Source: Planctomycetaceae bacterium
GTDB taxonomy: Bacteria; Planctomycetota; Planctomycetia; Pirellulales; Pirellulaceae
Assembly (NCBI GenBank): GCA_003506095.1
Contig: DNWZ01000745.1
Coordinates: 1-37,993, forward strand
Direction of reading: 5' to 3'
DNA: 37,993 nt
Shown: positions 29,801 to 36,988 of the stretch, one piece after another
Numbering within the stretch: position 1 is the stretch's first letter
Layout of the letters: every line of letters begins with the position of its first letter
Notes under the pieces: generated by a model
What the model was told of the DNA's origin: nothing
The model's input: the letters and a program-made list of their open reading frames with translations, nothing else
Databases searched by the model: none
Translations under genes and position numbers: made by a program

Positions 29801-31026
29801 ACGTCGAGCCGGGTGATTCAAGAACGATTCCGATCGAGGTGCCCTTCGGCGGCGTACCGCTGGCCGTTTGGGCCTCGGGTCGGACAGTACCGCTGACCGA
29901 TACGGCCAGCGGCAGTCTCACCGCGGACGCCAGCCCCGCCGAAAATAATACCAAGCTGGTTTCGCAAACGGCCACTCGGCTTGATGTCCCGATGTCGCTC
30001 AGCCAGCTCGCTCAGCCGATCGTTATGCTCTGTCAACTGCGTTCGCCCGATCCACGGACACCCCCGGCGCTGCCGACATTGGCGGACGTCGATGTGAATG
30101 AAACTTGGCTGACGCTTTACAAGTCCTCCGACGGCTCAGGCCAATCTGCGCAAATCGTCTTGCCGAATGACTTGCCACAGGGTGGCGCGAATCCCGATGC
30201 CAATAACAACGATGGCGGCACGTCGCCTGAGCAAAGCCGCTGGATCGCATCCTCCGACGGCGACCGCTTGATCGCGTTAGCTCAGTCGGTGATCGACGTG
30301 ACCGAGTCGTCGATCAGCGGCGCGACCGACCGTCCGCAAGAAGAGCTGATCGCATGGTTGACCGCTTGGGACCAGCGATTCTTGCAGTTACGCGCTGAAG
30401 CGGCAGGCTCAACCAACGATCCGTCGGCCGCATTCGGATTGCGCGATTGGGTCGCGACCAATCCGCTGACACTGCTGGACGGTTCACAATCGACGACCGA
30501 TCCCGCAGTCATGACCTCACTGCTGGAAACTGAGCCATCCCCGCCGATCGGGCCGTGGCGACCTCTGGTCGATCGCTGGGGCGAATATGTCCGCCGCGTC
30601 ACGGGGATCGAAATGGTTCAAGACGCCAGCGAGCCACCGGCGATGATGCCGTCGGACCGCTGGACGGTCGCGACTGTGGCCAAGCATAAAGGCGTGGCGA
30701 CAACCATTCCGGTTATCCGTAACGGTGGTGAAGTCTCGACGCTGATGTTAGCCATCCATCTTTTGATCGCAGGTTCGTTTATCGTCGGCGGTGGATTGCT
30801 GGCATGGATCTTTCGAAAATCGCTGGCAAAGCCGCTTGCTCAACCGGCCGTTTGGCTGTTGGCTGTTGGGCTGGCATCGCTGGCCGTTACACCGATTCCT
30901 GTCGCGATTGCGATTTGTGTCGTCGCGATCACCGCGCCGCTGTTGAACGCGCCGCCTAACGGCAACGGAGCCAATACCCGACTGACCCGCAGCCGCACGC
31001 AACCCAAACCGATCGCGAGAGTCTAA
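23866..31026 (+). CDS. giant envelope protein, apparent fusion of two ectodomain-plus-membrane modules
   Basis: The protein is 2386 residues from ATG 23866. The open frame extends upstream to 23326, but that part overlaps the preceding gene, and a good signal peptide begins only at 23866 (MRSLLTQVAARW, core LALAVLFSLAILAPA, cleavage near residue 37). Then come a Pro/Asp/Glu-rich linker with PDNEK repeats (about 65-84), a beta-rich ectodomain to about 1070, three membrane helices at about 1075-1138 (SIAILGFVLFSAAWMLV and two more), a basic stretch, and a second signal-like hydrophobic segment at about 1176-1196 (LLALLIPIAGSSAAYG). A second beta-rich ectodomain follows to about 2280, and two to three hydrophobic helices at about 2295-2360. 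This repeats the plan of the preceding 1239-residue protein twice. No enzyme motif is visible. Function unknown; a large envelope complex is a reasonable guess. Confidence 0.8.
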   Translation: MRSLLTQVAARWQLLRLALAVLFSLAILAPASRADDAVPDAPPAQEESSPDDAPPKPEPLGDDQPDNEKPDNEKPDNEQPGNEQPQAASPKASASLPQSFETLRPILFFQGQGSGLIPETFRPITISQLDSRLSGEGTGAMSVFEKPQLNRAVYVARLVDSALVSSQTTWEISHGGDSPAILALGRIGLALQSAGLSSTTGAGYRTDAIAVVTQPDGTASVDVQGDTKLTLAWTAAGQESEREIAFDLAFPRSEQARWLVEVPQGMRLQSLDGVSQSLPSPPPEAGNRDSGRGSWYAIEAGGLDRLRLRVLKIATGTGETEVIVRQASFQYDLSPAVMRFSCRLSIDPPSDGVLPPLQISGGRLTSITLGGASVAWNETTATGTRLVRIRQDRAEIASTAPIAITIDGEAAWDTQSDLQPLPWIRLRECVPIVVGNQVQVKVLVDSRLTLLRLETPSAWRYLAAVENDGRRVSYRLGGPWDDAPLMVGAVNDQGQAFAESLLRLSATESRFRATWESSVSLASLGPQPVRLRVDAGWTAETVLLPLSGRAVDLPPDFATRREIVIWPTADELIEGNLKIRVTGSRPFRIEGDWARYPATSFVTFAAGRNRFAALVTPPAGFRWDAEASLQNNRIGLDKLTPTQRQMVDTLPTDSLLLDITQGRIMSLGSRRPAAAFNVSSLMTIALANDSVVETHTIKCESASGELDQIRVEFSASRRADVEWSVNEKATPTRRLMRAKRLKTTVADDPASRPALSPSDSQNGPTIDSGGGLTQPLTASNVGASDMPREIWDLELERSGSRGVVLVGRRESSLAASGGILRLELPSVLGADNRLAQVFIPSTFDVVRTGEGVLKVPRLVGPDLISGGAKFDQQDGVTLRYDSSATNWIEVARADPGKRVAVLWHEAVDIIASGRGGDWVTATYGIDVGSKLLIRHDAELRLASVTDGNGSALSHESLTGQLSIPLDASTNTLVIRWSRPADAFEPARKWSPPRIAPVAVVLRRDWRLTAAPDTWIPNSLAGAFGFGPRNWFGDRAAEKPQFAPLSDSLASVSESSVRIEPATPQSIWLVDRSTALCSIAILGFVLFSAAWMLVGNHAVVVGTAFIVSVFLIPGIPAGWIHWIAAVCVPIAAGGLVGSTRAAIRRDRIKNDLSHHQQNKSGSSARLRLFDVTPTTERLVARLLALLIPIAGSSAAYGQPLANRPIVLVPTKTDGSLAGDKVYISQTFFNELFREKSISVAPPLITSAVYRLRLDAMTESGMPTADWEIRYSLANLAERSEIYLPFKPSQVRNVQWLPGGEAKPLRWTAEGDSRIRVSLPPTSSAAMLVRLSTDVQSPERLLRRIQLTIPPVTAASLVVDSGTAVQRFETSGAIGQTTLQPESGRLSSDLGPTSSIDLTVTLRQGARGIPAIAARRYWIHASGDRCQVECEIDPGTESLRRGTDLPIVILGGQPAILTSRDWSIHSSEMISPQRQLLTCRSRRDSAGPIRLMWNLDVPIANDEATAQAAAFQVPDVISAGSAATPDAVMAIQSGDGYRIVSIGLPPDTASQSPNAIDAFVAQWTGFRHTASQVIRSPSPLVRFAIIPNQSQPWTSDERHHLHVRQGEMRLTLDATIKRGAQAIGPLRLAYPKRLEIRELTINGVAVSVSPHSIAGRSEVAIPEQIGGEKLNVRVVAHQRLGTDEAFSPPRIRIVPIRSIDGTYTFTRDQGLRVEQIRATSLPELAAPALDIADQLLSGYFPCWTWQLSEATADQLPSPDPQILLDGLFRAEQRASRVDSVQRTAIRWTQSRWMLDVLIQVRARGPEGTSPSLLDDLNIELPTAWSDQLMVEPAQAWSSQPAIDPAMKVIRIRPDAQSRAAGVATLRLQAFRIGEADSLLEVPTVRVMGTASTQTFMSVPQTASGRPLIWQTQSAAVESLPAGLENDEAAAAGELVFRALSNRATIRLQPSRPDVTMASATLCDVQLFPQPDLNWLAIVRWDVEPGDSRTIPIEVPFGGVPLAVWASGRTVPLTDTASGSLTADASPAENNTKLVSQTATRLDVPMSLSQLAQPIVMLCQLRSPDPRTPPALPTLADVDVNETWLTLYKSSDGSGQSAQIVLPNDLPQGGANPDANNNDGGTSPEQSRWIASSDGDRLIALAQSVIDVTESSISGATDRPQEELIAWLTAWDQRFLQLRAEAAGSTNDPSAAFGLRDWVATNPLTLLDGSQSTTDPAVMTSLLETEPSPPIGPWRPLVDRWGEYVRRVTGIEMVQDASEPPAMMPSDRWTVATVAKHKGVATTIPVIRNGGEVSTLMLAIHLLIAGSFIVGGGLLAWIFRKSLAKPLAQPAVWLLAVGLASLAVTPIPVAIAICVVAITAPLLNAPPNGNGANTRLTRSRTQPKPIARV
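24058..24117 (+). repeat. four 15-bp tandem repeats encoding PDNEK-type units
   Basis: The units are CCTGACAACGAAAAA at 24058 and 24073, then CCTGACAATGAACAG at 24088 and CCTGGCAACGAACAG at 24103. They encode PDNEK, PDNEK, PDNEQ and PGNEQ in the linker after the signal peptide. Copy number can change without breaking the frame. Confidence 0.85.
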
Positions 31027-31029
31027 AAT

Positions 31030-31551
31030 CTAGAGCCGATTGGTGGCCACAGCACTGGGGCGGAGTTGTCGGCGGACGTCAGCGATGATTTCTCGCGGCA
31101 CAAACTTGGCCAAGTGTTCGTCGTTGTCGCTCATCACAGCAATTTGTTTCAACAGCGAACTGCTGATATGTACAAATTGTTCATCGGCCATCAAAAAGAC
31201 GGTTTCAATTCCGTGATCGAGTTGGCGATTGGCCATCATCATCGTGAACTCGCCAGCGATATCGGTCAGCGGCCGAATCCCTCGAACCATCACACTGGCA
31301 CCAACCTGGCGGACAAAATCGACCGCCAAACCGTCGAAGGTCGCGACTTCAACGCCTTCCATGTCAGCCGTCAGTCGACGCACCAAGGCAACCCTTTGGT
31401 CAGGATCGAATAAGGGATGCTTGTCTTTGTTGATACCGATTCCGACGACGATGTGAGCAAACAATCGGTTGGCCCGGCGAATGATATCGAGATGTCCCAG
31501 CGTGACTGGGTCGAATGAGCCGGTATAGACCGCTTTAACGGGGTAGGGCAT
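31030..31551 (-). CDS. coaD: phosphopantetheine adenylyltransferase
   Basis: This 173-residue protein has the standard length for CoaD, which joins ATP and 4'-phosphopantetheine to make dephospho-CoA, the penultimate step of coenzyme A synthesis in the cytosol. The nucleotidyltransferase signature GSFDPVTLGH is at 11-20, with TxGH at 17-20. The conserved VRGIRPLTD substrate-binding segment is near 88-96, and the C-terminal ISSSLLKQIA is near 129-138, where CoaD has ISSS-lid residues. The start at 31551 gives the expected short lead to the first strand (VKAVYTGSFDP). It follows the class-V PLP enzyme gene by 41 bp on the same strand, so the two are probably co-transcribed. Its stop is 3 bp from the stop of the giant envelope gene on the other strand. 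Confidence 0.96.
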   Translation of the reverse strand: MPYPVKAVYTGSFDPVTLGHLDIIRRANRLFAHIVVGIGINKDKHPLFDPDQRVALVRRLTADMEGVEVATFDGLAVDFVRQVGASVMVRGIRPLTDIAGEFTMMMANRQLDHGIETVFLMADEQFVHISSSLLKQIAVMSDNDEHLAKFVPREIIADVRRQLRPSAVATNRL

Positions 31552-31592
31552 GAGCTGGTTGGGGAGAATTTGTATTGTTTGCGAGACCGGAC

Positions 31593-32837
31593 TTAGTCGC
31601 TGTCGCGATTCTTCGTCGCCAGCGTTTGGACAACATCCACCAACCGATCAATGTCGGATTCGTTGTTGTAAGCGTGAATACTAGCTCTGACGCCGATACC
31701 GCGACAGCTAACAGCGACGCGGTTTTCAGCAGCTAATTTCCGAACGGCGGCCGGCAGGACGCCCGGCAAAGAAAAAGTGACGATCCCGCTTTGATGGTCA
31801 CGGGATGGGGCAACGGCGGTTATCGCGCCGGCATCACGGAGTTTTCCGTCGAGCAAGCTGGCCAAATCGAGCACGCGATCGGCGATTGCGGATTGCCCAT
31901 GGACAGCGGCGACTTGGCGGAACAGCAACAAGCTTTGCCGCAGTGCTCGCATGCCGATCATGTTGTGCGAACCGATTTCGAATCGCGATGCATCGGGTTT
32001 CAAGTCCCAATGGGCTTGGCCGAAATGGTGTGCCGCACGCACACTGTTCCAGCCGACAGGGACACAGGCCAGCAGTTCCAAATGCTGCTTGCGGATGAAC
32101 GCCACGCCAGCACCCTCGGGGCCGAGCAACCATTTGTGACCATCGGCCGCCAGGAAGTCGATCGGTGTTTGTTGCAGGTCGAGCGGAAAAATACCGAGCC
32201 CTTGAATCGCATCAAGAAAAAAGAGAGCGCCGGCATCGTGGGCCGCAGCGACGCAGGCTTGCAAGTCGATCCGAAACCCGCTGGCGTACCCGACCCAGCT
32301 GGCCGCAACAATCCGAGTGCGGTCGTCGATGGCGTTTCGCAGCGCCACGACATCGATTTGGCCATCGGCTGCCGTATCGACGATTCGCAATTGGACACCG
32401 TGTCGCTTTTGATTTTGCCACGGGAAAACGTTCGACGGAAACTCGCCGCTGGGGATCACAATATTGTCGCCCGGTTGCCATGGCAGCCCTTCGGCAACAA
32501 CGTTGATCCCGAACGAGGTGTTGGGAATCAGTGCGATTTCGGCGGCATCGCAGTTCAATAACCCTGCGAAATCGCCCCGTAAGTGATCGATTTCTGACGC
32601 CCACTGGGGCCAAACCGTATCGCCTTGCTCAGACGCCTCTGTCGCGAAGTCGACCATCGCGCGGGCCGCACCAGCGGTCAGTGGTGCCACAGCGGCATGA
32701 TCCAGATAGGCCCAAATCCGCGTTACCGGCATTTGCGAGCGCCACCATTTCCACGGATCAGCAGCTATTTCGGCCGCTGAGTTTTGAAAAACTGGTGTGG
32801 CGGTTTGGTCAAGCGACGTTGTATCGGTCCATGTCAT
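31593..32837 (-). CDS. PLP-dependent enzyme, aminotransferase class V (cysteine desulfurase-like fold)
   Basis: This 414-residue protein has the class-V fold-type I signatures: the N-terminal LDHAAVAPL (about 45-53), LIPNTSFGINVVA (103-115, cofactor phosphate region), ASWVGYASGFRID (179-191), FLDAIQGLG with Asp209 and Gln212 contacting the PLP ring, and AADGHKWLLGPEGAG with the Schiff-base lysine at 235. Relatives include cysteine desulfurases, isopenicillin-N epimerase-like proteins and kynureninase. The late part (NRVAVSCRGIGVRASIHAYN) has no catalytic cysteine loop I can identify, so sulfur transfer to a scaffold is not supported and the substrate is unknown. AGGA about 8 nt before ATG 32837 supports the start. 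It lies upstream of coaD in the same direction. Confidence 0.85.
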   Translation of the reverse strand: MTWTDTTSLDQTATPVFQNSAAEIAADPWKWWRSQMPVTRIWAYLDHAAVAPLTAGAARAMVDFATEASEQGDTVWPQWASEIDHLRGDFAGLLNCDAAEIALIPNTSFGINVVAEGLPWQPGDNIVIPSGEFPSNVFPWQNQKRHGVQLRIVDTAADGQIDVVALRNAIDDRTRIVAASWVGYASGFRIDLQACVAAAHDAGALFFLDAIQGLGIFPLDLQQTPIDFLAADGHKWLLGPEGAGVAFIRKQHLELLACVPVGWNSVRAAHHFGQAHWDLKPDASRFEIGSHNMIGMRALRQSLLLFRQVAAVHGQSAIADRVLDLASLLDGKLRDAGAITAVAPSRDHQSGIVTFSLPGVLPAAVRKLAAENRVAVSCRGIGVRASIHAYNNESDIDRLVDVVQTLATKNRDSD

Positions 32838-33077
32838 CGCACGATTCCTGTTGGGGGTTGCCGATACTGGCTGGAAAATCGCAATTGTGAAGGAAAAGCG
32901 AAGCTCCAGGGCGCCACCAATCGACAGAATCAGAAAAATCAGTCATTTTACCCAAACTAGCCAACTTTCCATGGTGGCCTGGTGGTTAACATTGCGATCT
33001 TGGTAACTATACTGCCGGGTATCGTCTTAACAGCTCATCACTTTCCCACCCGGTTGATCATACCCCGAGGTCCATGA

Positions 33078-33284
33078 ATGCCCAAGGCTCTCAGCCTGAT
33101 CAGCTTGGTATTAGCGGTAGTGATCGTCGTCTTGTTTTTGACCGACGCGGCTATGGGTCTGCTTGGAATGGAGCAGTCTGCGCCGCTGCGGGGAGCGAAC
33201 CTGATGATGGACTTCGTCTTCGTGATCGCTGGCGGAATCCTCATTTTCATGAGCTGGTCAACGTTCCGTGAACTTCGCCGATAA
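33078..33284 (+). CDS. small membrane protein with two hydrophobic segments
   Basis: This 68-residue protein consists of two membrane-spanning stretches (about 6-27, ISLVLAVVIVVLFLTDAAMG, and about 43-60, LMMDFVFVIAGGILIFMSW) with a short polar loop and a basic C-terminus (RELRR). GAGG at 33067-33070, 7 nt before the ATG, is a good ribosome site and picks 33078 over the out-of-frame ATG at 33074. The family is not named. It stands alone between divergent and convergent neighbours. Topology is inferred as a helical hairpin in the inner membrane. Confidence 0.7.
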   Translation: MPKALSLISLVLAVVIVVLFLTDAAMGLLGMEQSAPLRGANLMMDFVFVIAGGILIFMSWSTFRELRR

Positions 33285-33334
33285 GTGCGTAGTCGTCGAT
33301 TGCCGTTGGCCGCGTATTCGTCTGATCGGATGAA

Positions 33335-33952
33335 TCAGCCGGTCGCGGCAGATTCTGTGAGAAACGTTTTCCACGATTCATAGCGTGGGTCGGTGATTGA
33401 ATCGGCGAGCAGCGGGTTGAACCTTGGTTTTGCCGGCCGGGTCAACAGCGTCATCCGCGCCTGCTGCGGAGTGCGTCCACCTTTACGGCTGTTGCAACGC
33501 AAGCAGCAGCAGACGATGTTTTCCCAAGTGGTCTGTCCGCCGTGACTGCGTGGGATAACGTGATCGAGGCTCAGCTTATTGGTTGGCGGTTTCTGGCCGC
33601 AGTACTGGCACTGGTGGTCATCGCGGGCGAAAAGGTTCTTGCGATTGAACCGTACGGTCTGTGCGGGCATCCGTTCAAACCGGGTGAGTCGGCAGATGCG
33701 TGGCACGCGCAGTTCGTAACTGATTGCCTGCAGGTAATCTTCGTCCGGTTGCTTTTCGAGCGACGAAAGTTGGCTCAATTCGACCCAGCTTTCGAAGTCA
33801 TAACTAACGAACTGATCCTGCTCCATCACGATGACTTCGGCACACTGGCGATACAGCAGCGTCATCGCCCGGCGGACGTTAACGACACGAATCGCCATGT
33901 AGAATCGGTTGAGAACCAACACGTTGGTTTCGAGAATAGAACTGCCGGGCAT
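33335..33952 (-). CDS. HNH endonuclease family protein
   Basis: The protein has 205 residues. The C-terminal half holds a canonical HNH site with a structural zinc: CQYC (115-118), LSLDHVIPRSHGG with Asp130-His131, TTWENIV with Asn145, and CLRC (150-153) followed by NSRKGGRTP. The N-terminal 100 residues (VLNRFYMAIRVVNVRRAMTL) match the conserved lead seen in the widespread solitary bacterial HNH proteins. AAGGA about 9 nt before ATG 33952 supports the start. These solitary proteins are common and not tied to restriction loci; no methyltransferase or toxin partner is adjacent here. The expected activity is metal-dependent DNA nicking or cleavage, with unknown biological role. Confidence 0.9.
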   Translation of the reverse strand: MPGSSILETNVLVLNRFYMAIRVVNVRRAMTLLYRQCAEVIVMEQDQFVSYDFESWVELSQLSSLEKQPDEDYLQAISYELRVPRICRLTRFERMPAQTVRFNRKNLFARDDHQCQYCGQKPPTNKLSLDHVIPRSHGGQTTWENIVCCCLRCNSRKGGRTPQQARMTLLTRPAKPRFNPLLADSITDPRYESWKTFLTESAATG

Positions 33953-34451
33953 CGTAACGCATCCTTCAGCGGGTGAAGTCGCCCCGAGCTCAGTTTCGAC
34001 TTCACTTGTAAGTCGACGCGGCTAAGTCGAGGCGGCGGATAAACGGACGTGATCAAGACAGGTCGGTGTCGTGACTATTCTAACCAGGCGACGGTGCACT
34101 CTGGCAAACCGGCAGCGTCGGATATTCATCAAAACGAGCAATAAATTTCATCTAGTTGCCAGCAACTTGAACGCCGAGTCGCAATCACTAGCCCGCAAAA
34201 GCTGGTGGGTGAACACACCGACAATCATTCCAAAATTATCGATCACCACCGTCTTTGGCTTGTCACTGACGATCGCTGCTCATTACGATAAAGGGTCGAA
34301 AACTGTTTTCCTGGCGTCTTGGACGCAGGCAACTGCTTTGTTGTTCGCGGCTAGTTCGATTTAGTTGATCGTGCCAGTTCGCAACGAATGATTGTCCGGC
34401 GGGCTTGCAGTTTGTGCAGTCGCCGATCCTTTTCTCGCTAGGGCTGATCGT
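33953..34451. other. spacer between divergent HNH and zinc-ribbon genes
   Basis: About 500 bp without a convincing gene. A plus-strand frame at 34071-34364 has no domain or start support. The promoters of both flanking genes should lie here; none was pinned down. Confidence 0.4.
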
Positions 34452-34895
34452 ATGACGCACTACACCTGCGACCGATGCAAATCAGTGATCGATCCGGCCC
34501 AGCGAACTCGCTACATCGTTCAAGTTGAAGTTCACAGCGTCGCCGCCCATCAACAGGTAGCGGATGATTCGGGCGAAGTCGACTCGTTATCGTTGCTGCA
34601 CCAAATGCTCGAAGGAATCGAATCCAAGCCGATCACGTTGAACGATTGCTGTGACGATTTGCAAAATGGTGATGACGTGTTCGCGTTAGGCCTTGGCATG
34701 GATGATCGAGGTAGTGGCATTGGTCCGGGTGGCATTGAGCAGTCATCCGAAATCGACCCTTCGGACGATGTTGCCGACGATGAATTGCCGACGCATCGTG
34801 CACAGTATGAACTCTGCCCGGAATGCTACCGAACGTACCTGCGAAACCCGCTGGGGCGCGACCAAGTGCCAACGCTGCATTTCAGTAAGAACTGA
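34452..34895 (+). CDS. split zinc-ribbon protein with acidic insertion
   Basis: The protein has 147 residues from ATG 34452. The frame is open further up to a TTG at 34392, but the protein pattern begins with MTHYTCDRCKS. CDRC at 6-9 and CPEC at 122-125 form two zinc knuckles expected to come together as one ribbon. Between them lies an insertion rich in Asp, Glu and Gly (about 37-112, for example DDVADDE). The C-terminal YRTYLRNPLGRD is typical of the second half of such ribbons. No DNA- or RNA-binding domain is otherwise present. Its last 14 bp overlap the end of the minus-strand secreted protein gene. Function is unknown. Confidence 0.7.
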   Translation: MTHYTCDRCKSVIDPAQRTRYIVQVEVHSVAAHQQVADDSGEVDSLSLLHQMLEGIESKPITLNDCCDDLQNGDDVFALGLGMDDRGSGIGPGGIEQSSEIDPSDDVADDELPTHRAQYELCPECYRTYLRNPLGRDQVPTLHFSKN

Positions 34896-36033
34896 ATTGG
34901 CTGATGCGTCCAAACTCTTTGCGAGCTGCCATGTAGTCCAGAAACGCGGCTCGCGTATCGACCGGCAACTCACGGAAATCCCGATCGGTGTGCGGCTGAA
35001 GCGATCCGTCCAAAGCCATATGAAGCGCCACGGCGGCTTTGAGTGCCAGTTCGCGGTTGAACGATTCGGACCAATCGATCCGACGTGACACGTGTCGCAA
35101 AATGGACACCGGAGTGCCAATTGCGTTGACGAGCGGATTCGTTTCGCCGGCACCGATCGCATGGACGTGGCTTCGCATCGCCGCTTCGGCATCGGCCAAT
35201 CGGCGTGCCGCTTGGCGTGCATCGGCACAATCACCGCGATAGGCCGCGACCAAGAATCGACCGGTGCCGACTCTCTGAGTGCGGTTGTTCAGTCCGGCAA
35301 ACGACGCTACATCGGACGAGAACCCAGTGCGTTGGCTATCGCCGGTAACCATCACTTCAATCAATTCGCCTCGCCACGTCGCGGGTACTCGCAAGGTCAT
35401 CCGCAGCACGCGATCGCCTTCGATAATCTGCTGGTCGGTGGAGCGGAACTTAAAATAAACGCCGCGGCCGCGACGAGTCGTACCGCTTGCGGCAATCAAA
35501 TGCATCGGCGCGACGCGATTGTACTTCGTCATTTCGGTGTTCCGATCGCCTTGGGTCGCGGTCAGGCTGCCGCCGGCGACAGGTGGATAGCGCCCATCGG
35601 CTGCAAGCGATACGGTGCGAGTTGTTTCATCGGTTCGCTGTACCTCGATGCCGCCGTTGTAATTGCTGGCTAATTCGGTACGTGGCGCGTAATCGGCGAC
35701 CATCGCTGACCCGCCGCGAGGCGTGATCTCAACCAACAATTGGTCGATCTTGGGTGCGGCAAGCGAATCGACAATCACCGATAGCGTTAACTCGATGTCG
35801 ATCAAGATGTCGCCACCAAGGTTGGTCGCAGGATTGGATTGTTCAAGAACCCTCCCTTGGACCACCTGAGGCACATCGAAACGGACTGCCGACTCCGAAG
35901 GGGGCGAAAGTGAATTTGCCGGGCCAAATTGGGCCAAAGCCGGTTGCTGCATCTCAATCAATCCAATCGAGATTCCGGCAATCAGGCTCAAAAGCAGGTT
36001 GCTAGCGGGTTGCGCAAACAGATCGATACGCAT
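34882..36033 (-). CDS. secreted hypothetical protein
   Basis: The protein has 383 residues from ATG 36033. The frame is open to 36318, but a signal peptide (MRIDLFAQPASNLLLSLIAG, then ISIGLIEMQQPALAQ, cleavage after ALA) begins at 36033 and AAGGA sits about 9-12 nt upstream, so the longer form is rejected. Residues about 60-270 look beta-rich (ILIDIELTLSVIVDSL, GVYFKFRSTDQ, RMTLRVPATWRGELIEVMVT) like an immunoglobulin-type or C2-like fold. Residues about 275-383 are helical (ARQAARRLADAEAAMRSHVH). No family was recognised and no catalytic motif is seen. It is probably periplasmic. Confidence 0.7.
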   Translation of the reverse strand: MRIDLFAQPASNLLLSLIAGISIGLIEMQQPALAQFGPANSLSPPSESAVRFDVPQVVQGRVLEQSNPATNLGGDILIDIELTLSVIVDSLAAPKIDQLLVEITPRGGSAMVADYAPRTELASNYNGGIEVQRTDETTRTVSLAADGRYPPVAGGSLTATQGDRNTEMTKYNRVAPMHLIAASGTTRRGRGVYFKFRSTDQQIIEGDRVLRMTLRVPATWRGELIEVMVTGDSQRTGFSSDVASFAGLNNRTQRVGTGRFLVAAYRGDCADARQAARRLADAEAAMRSHVHAIGAGETNPLVNAIGTPVSILRHVSRRIDWSESFNRELALKAAVALHMALDGSLQPHTDRDFRELPVDTRAAFLDYMAARKEFGRISQFSSY

Positions 36034-36350
36034 GGTCGGTTTTCCTTCCCAAAAGAGCTGTGGACTTCCGTTTCGGCGGCAGTTGCACGATTCCCTCGGC
36101 GTCTGCGCATCCGGCTCGTTGTGTGGCAGTTCAATCCAGTGCCCACAATCGCCGGTTAAAAGAGCTCCCGACATGCCCAGCGCGAAAGATCGCAGGGCGA
36201 CGGGAACGCTCGAACCTTTCCGTCCTGGGAAAGTGATCGGGATCGCGATTGCGACCACCGACTCGTTGCCATTGTACGCGGCGGCAAACCCAGGGCAAGG
36301 AATTCTGGCGAGTCCCACTACATTGAGTACGTTTCTATCTGCCGCATGGC
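36034..36350. other. spacer between miaE end and secreted-protein start
   Basis: About 317 bp holding only the upstream in-frame extension of the secreted-protein gene, which has no supported start. The gene's promoter is expected here; no motif was identified. Confidence 0.35.
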
Positions 36351-36938
36351 TTAGCTGTGCATCCGCGCCAGGTGCGATCCGGCGGCGATGATTTCGGTTT
36401 CCTGAGCCGAAAGTTCGTCCAGCCGTTTGCGAACCACCTGGCGATCGCCGCCCGTAAAGTTCTCGGCCAAACGCACATAGGTCGTGTGGTGCCTCGCTTC
36501 GCTCTCGAACAGGCTGCCGTAAAAATCGGCCAACTCATCATCACGGCCGGCCATATGGTCTCGCAGTAAACTGAACCGTTCACAGCTCCTCGCTTCGATC
36601 AATCCGGCGATCAGCAACCGATCGATCGCCCGATGGGGTTCACCGGTCCGCACCAGAGAATTGAGTTTGCGGCCATACGGTCCCGGTTGAAGCGTACGAA
36701 ACGTGATCGAACGACGCTCCAGCAAGTCGATCACCATCCAGTAGTGTTCGAGTTCTTCTTCAACGATCCGGGTCATTTCGCGACTAAGCTGGATGTCGTC
36801 GACGTAAGAGTTCATCAGGTTCAGCGCCGTCGTTGCCGCTTTGCGTTCGCAGTGGGCGTGATCGATCAATATTTCGTCAAGGCTTTGATCGACCTGTGCC
36901 AGCCAACGGGTGGTCGATGTGGATTGTAGGTGCAGCAT
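36351..36938 (-). CDS. miaE: tRNA-(ms2io6A)-hydroxylase, MiaE family
   Basis: This 195-residue ferritin-like diiron protein has the standard MiaE length. Ligands can be placed: Glu31 in DHAHCERKAA, Glu62 and His65 in EEELEH, Glu115 in LIEARSCERF, and Glu147 and His150 in SEARHH. The order Glu, ExxH, Glu, ExxH is the diiron four-helix pattern. MiaE hydroxylates the isopentenyl group of 2-methylthio-N6-isopentenyladenosine at tRNA position 37 using O2. The protein is cytosolic. It is divergent from ftsY with a 192-bp gap that contains a long inverted repeat. miaA/miaB partners are not in the window. Family assignment is firm; substrate is by family. Confidence 0.93.
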   Translation of the reverse strand: MLHLQSTSTTRWLAQVDQSLDEILIDHAHCERKAATTALNLMNSYVDDIQLSREMTRIVEEELEHYWMVIDLLERRSITFRTLQPGPYGRKLNSLVRTGEPHRAIDRLLIAGLIEARSCERFSLLRDHMAGRDDELADFYGSLFESEARHHTTYVRLAENFTGGDRQVVRKRLDELSAQETEIIAAGSHLARMHS

Positions 36939-36988
36939 GGGTTGCGTCCGGTTGCGGGAATCTTGATCGATCGAAACAATCGCTAGAA

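Noticed and set aside
31791..32561. Plus-strand open frame of 256 codons inside the class-V PLP enzyme gene
   Set aside because: It is antisense to a gene with clear PLP-enzyme motifs and has no recognisable domain of its own.
33335..33952. HNH gene as part of a defence or restriction system
   Set aside because: No methyltransferase, helicase, toxin or immunity partner is adjacent; neighbours are a small membrane protein and a zinc-ribbon protein.
34071..34364. Plus-strand open frame of 97 codons in the HNH/zinc-ribbon spacer
   Set aside because: No ribosome site, no domain, and a composition unlike the neighbouring genes.
36034..36318. Upstream in-frame extension of the secreted hypothetical protein
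   Set aside because: The extension reads as non-protein sequence; a ribosome site and signal peptide start at 36033.
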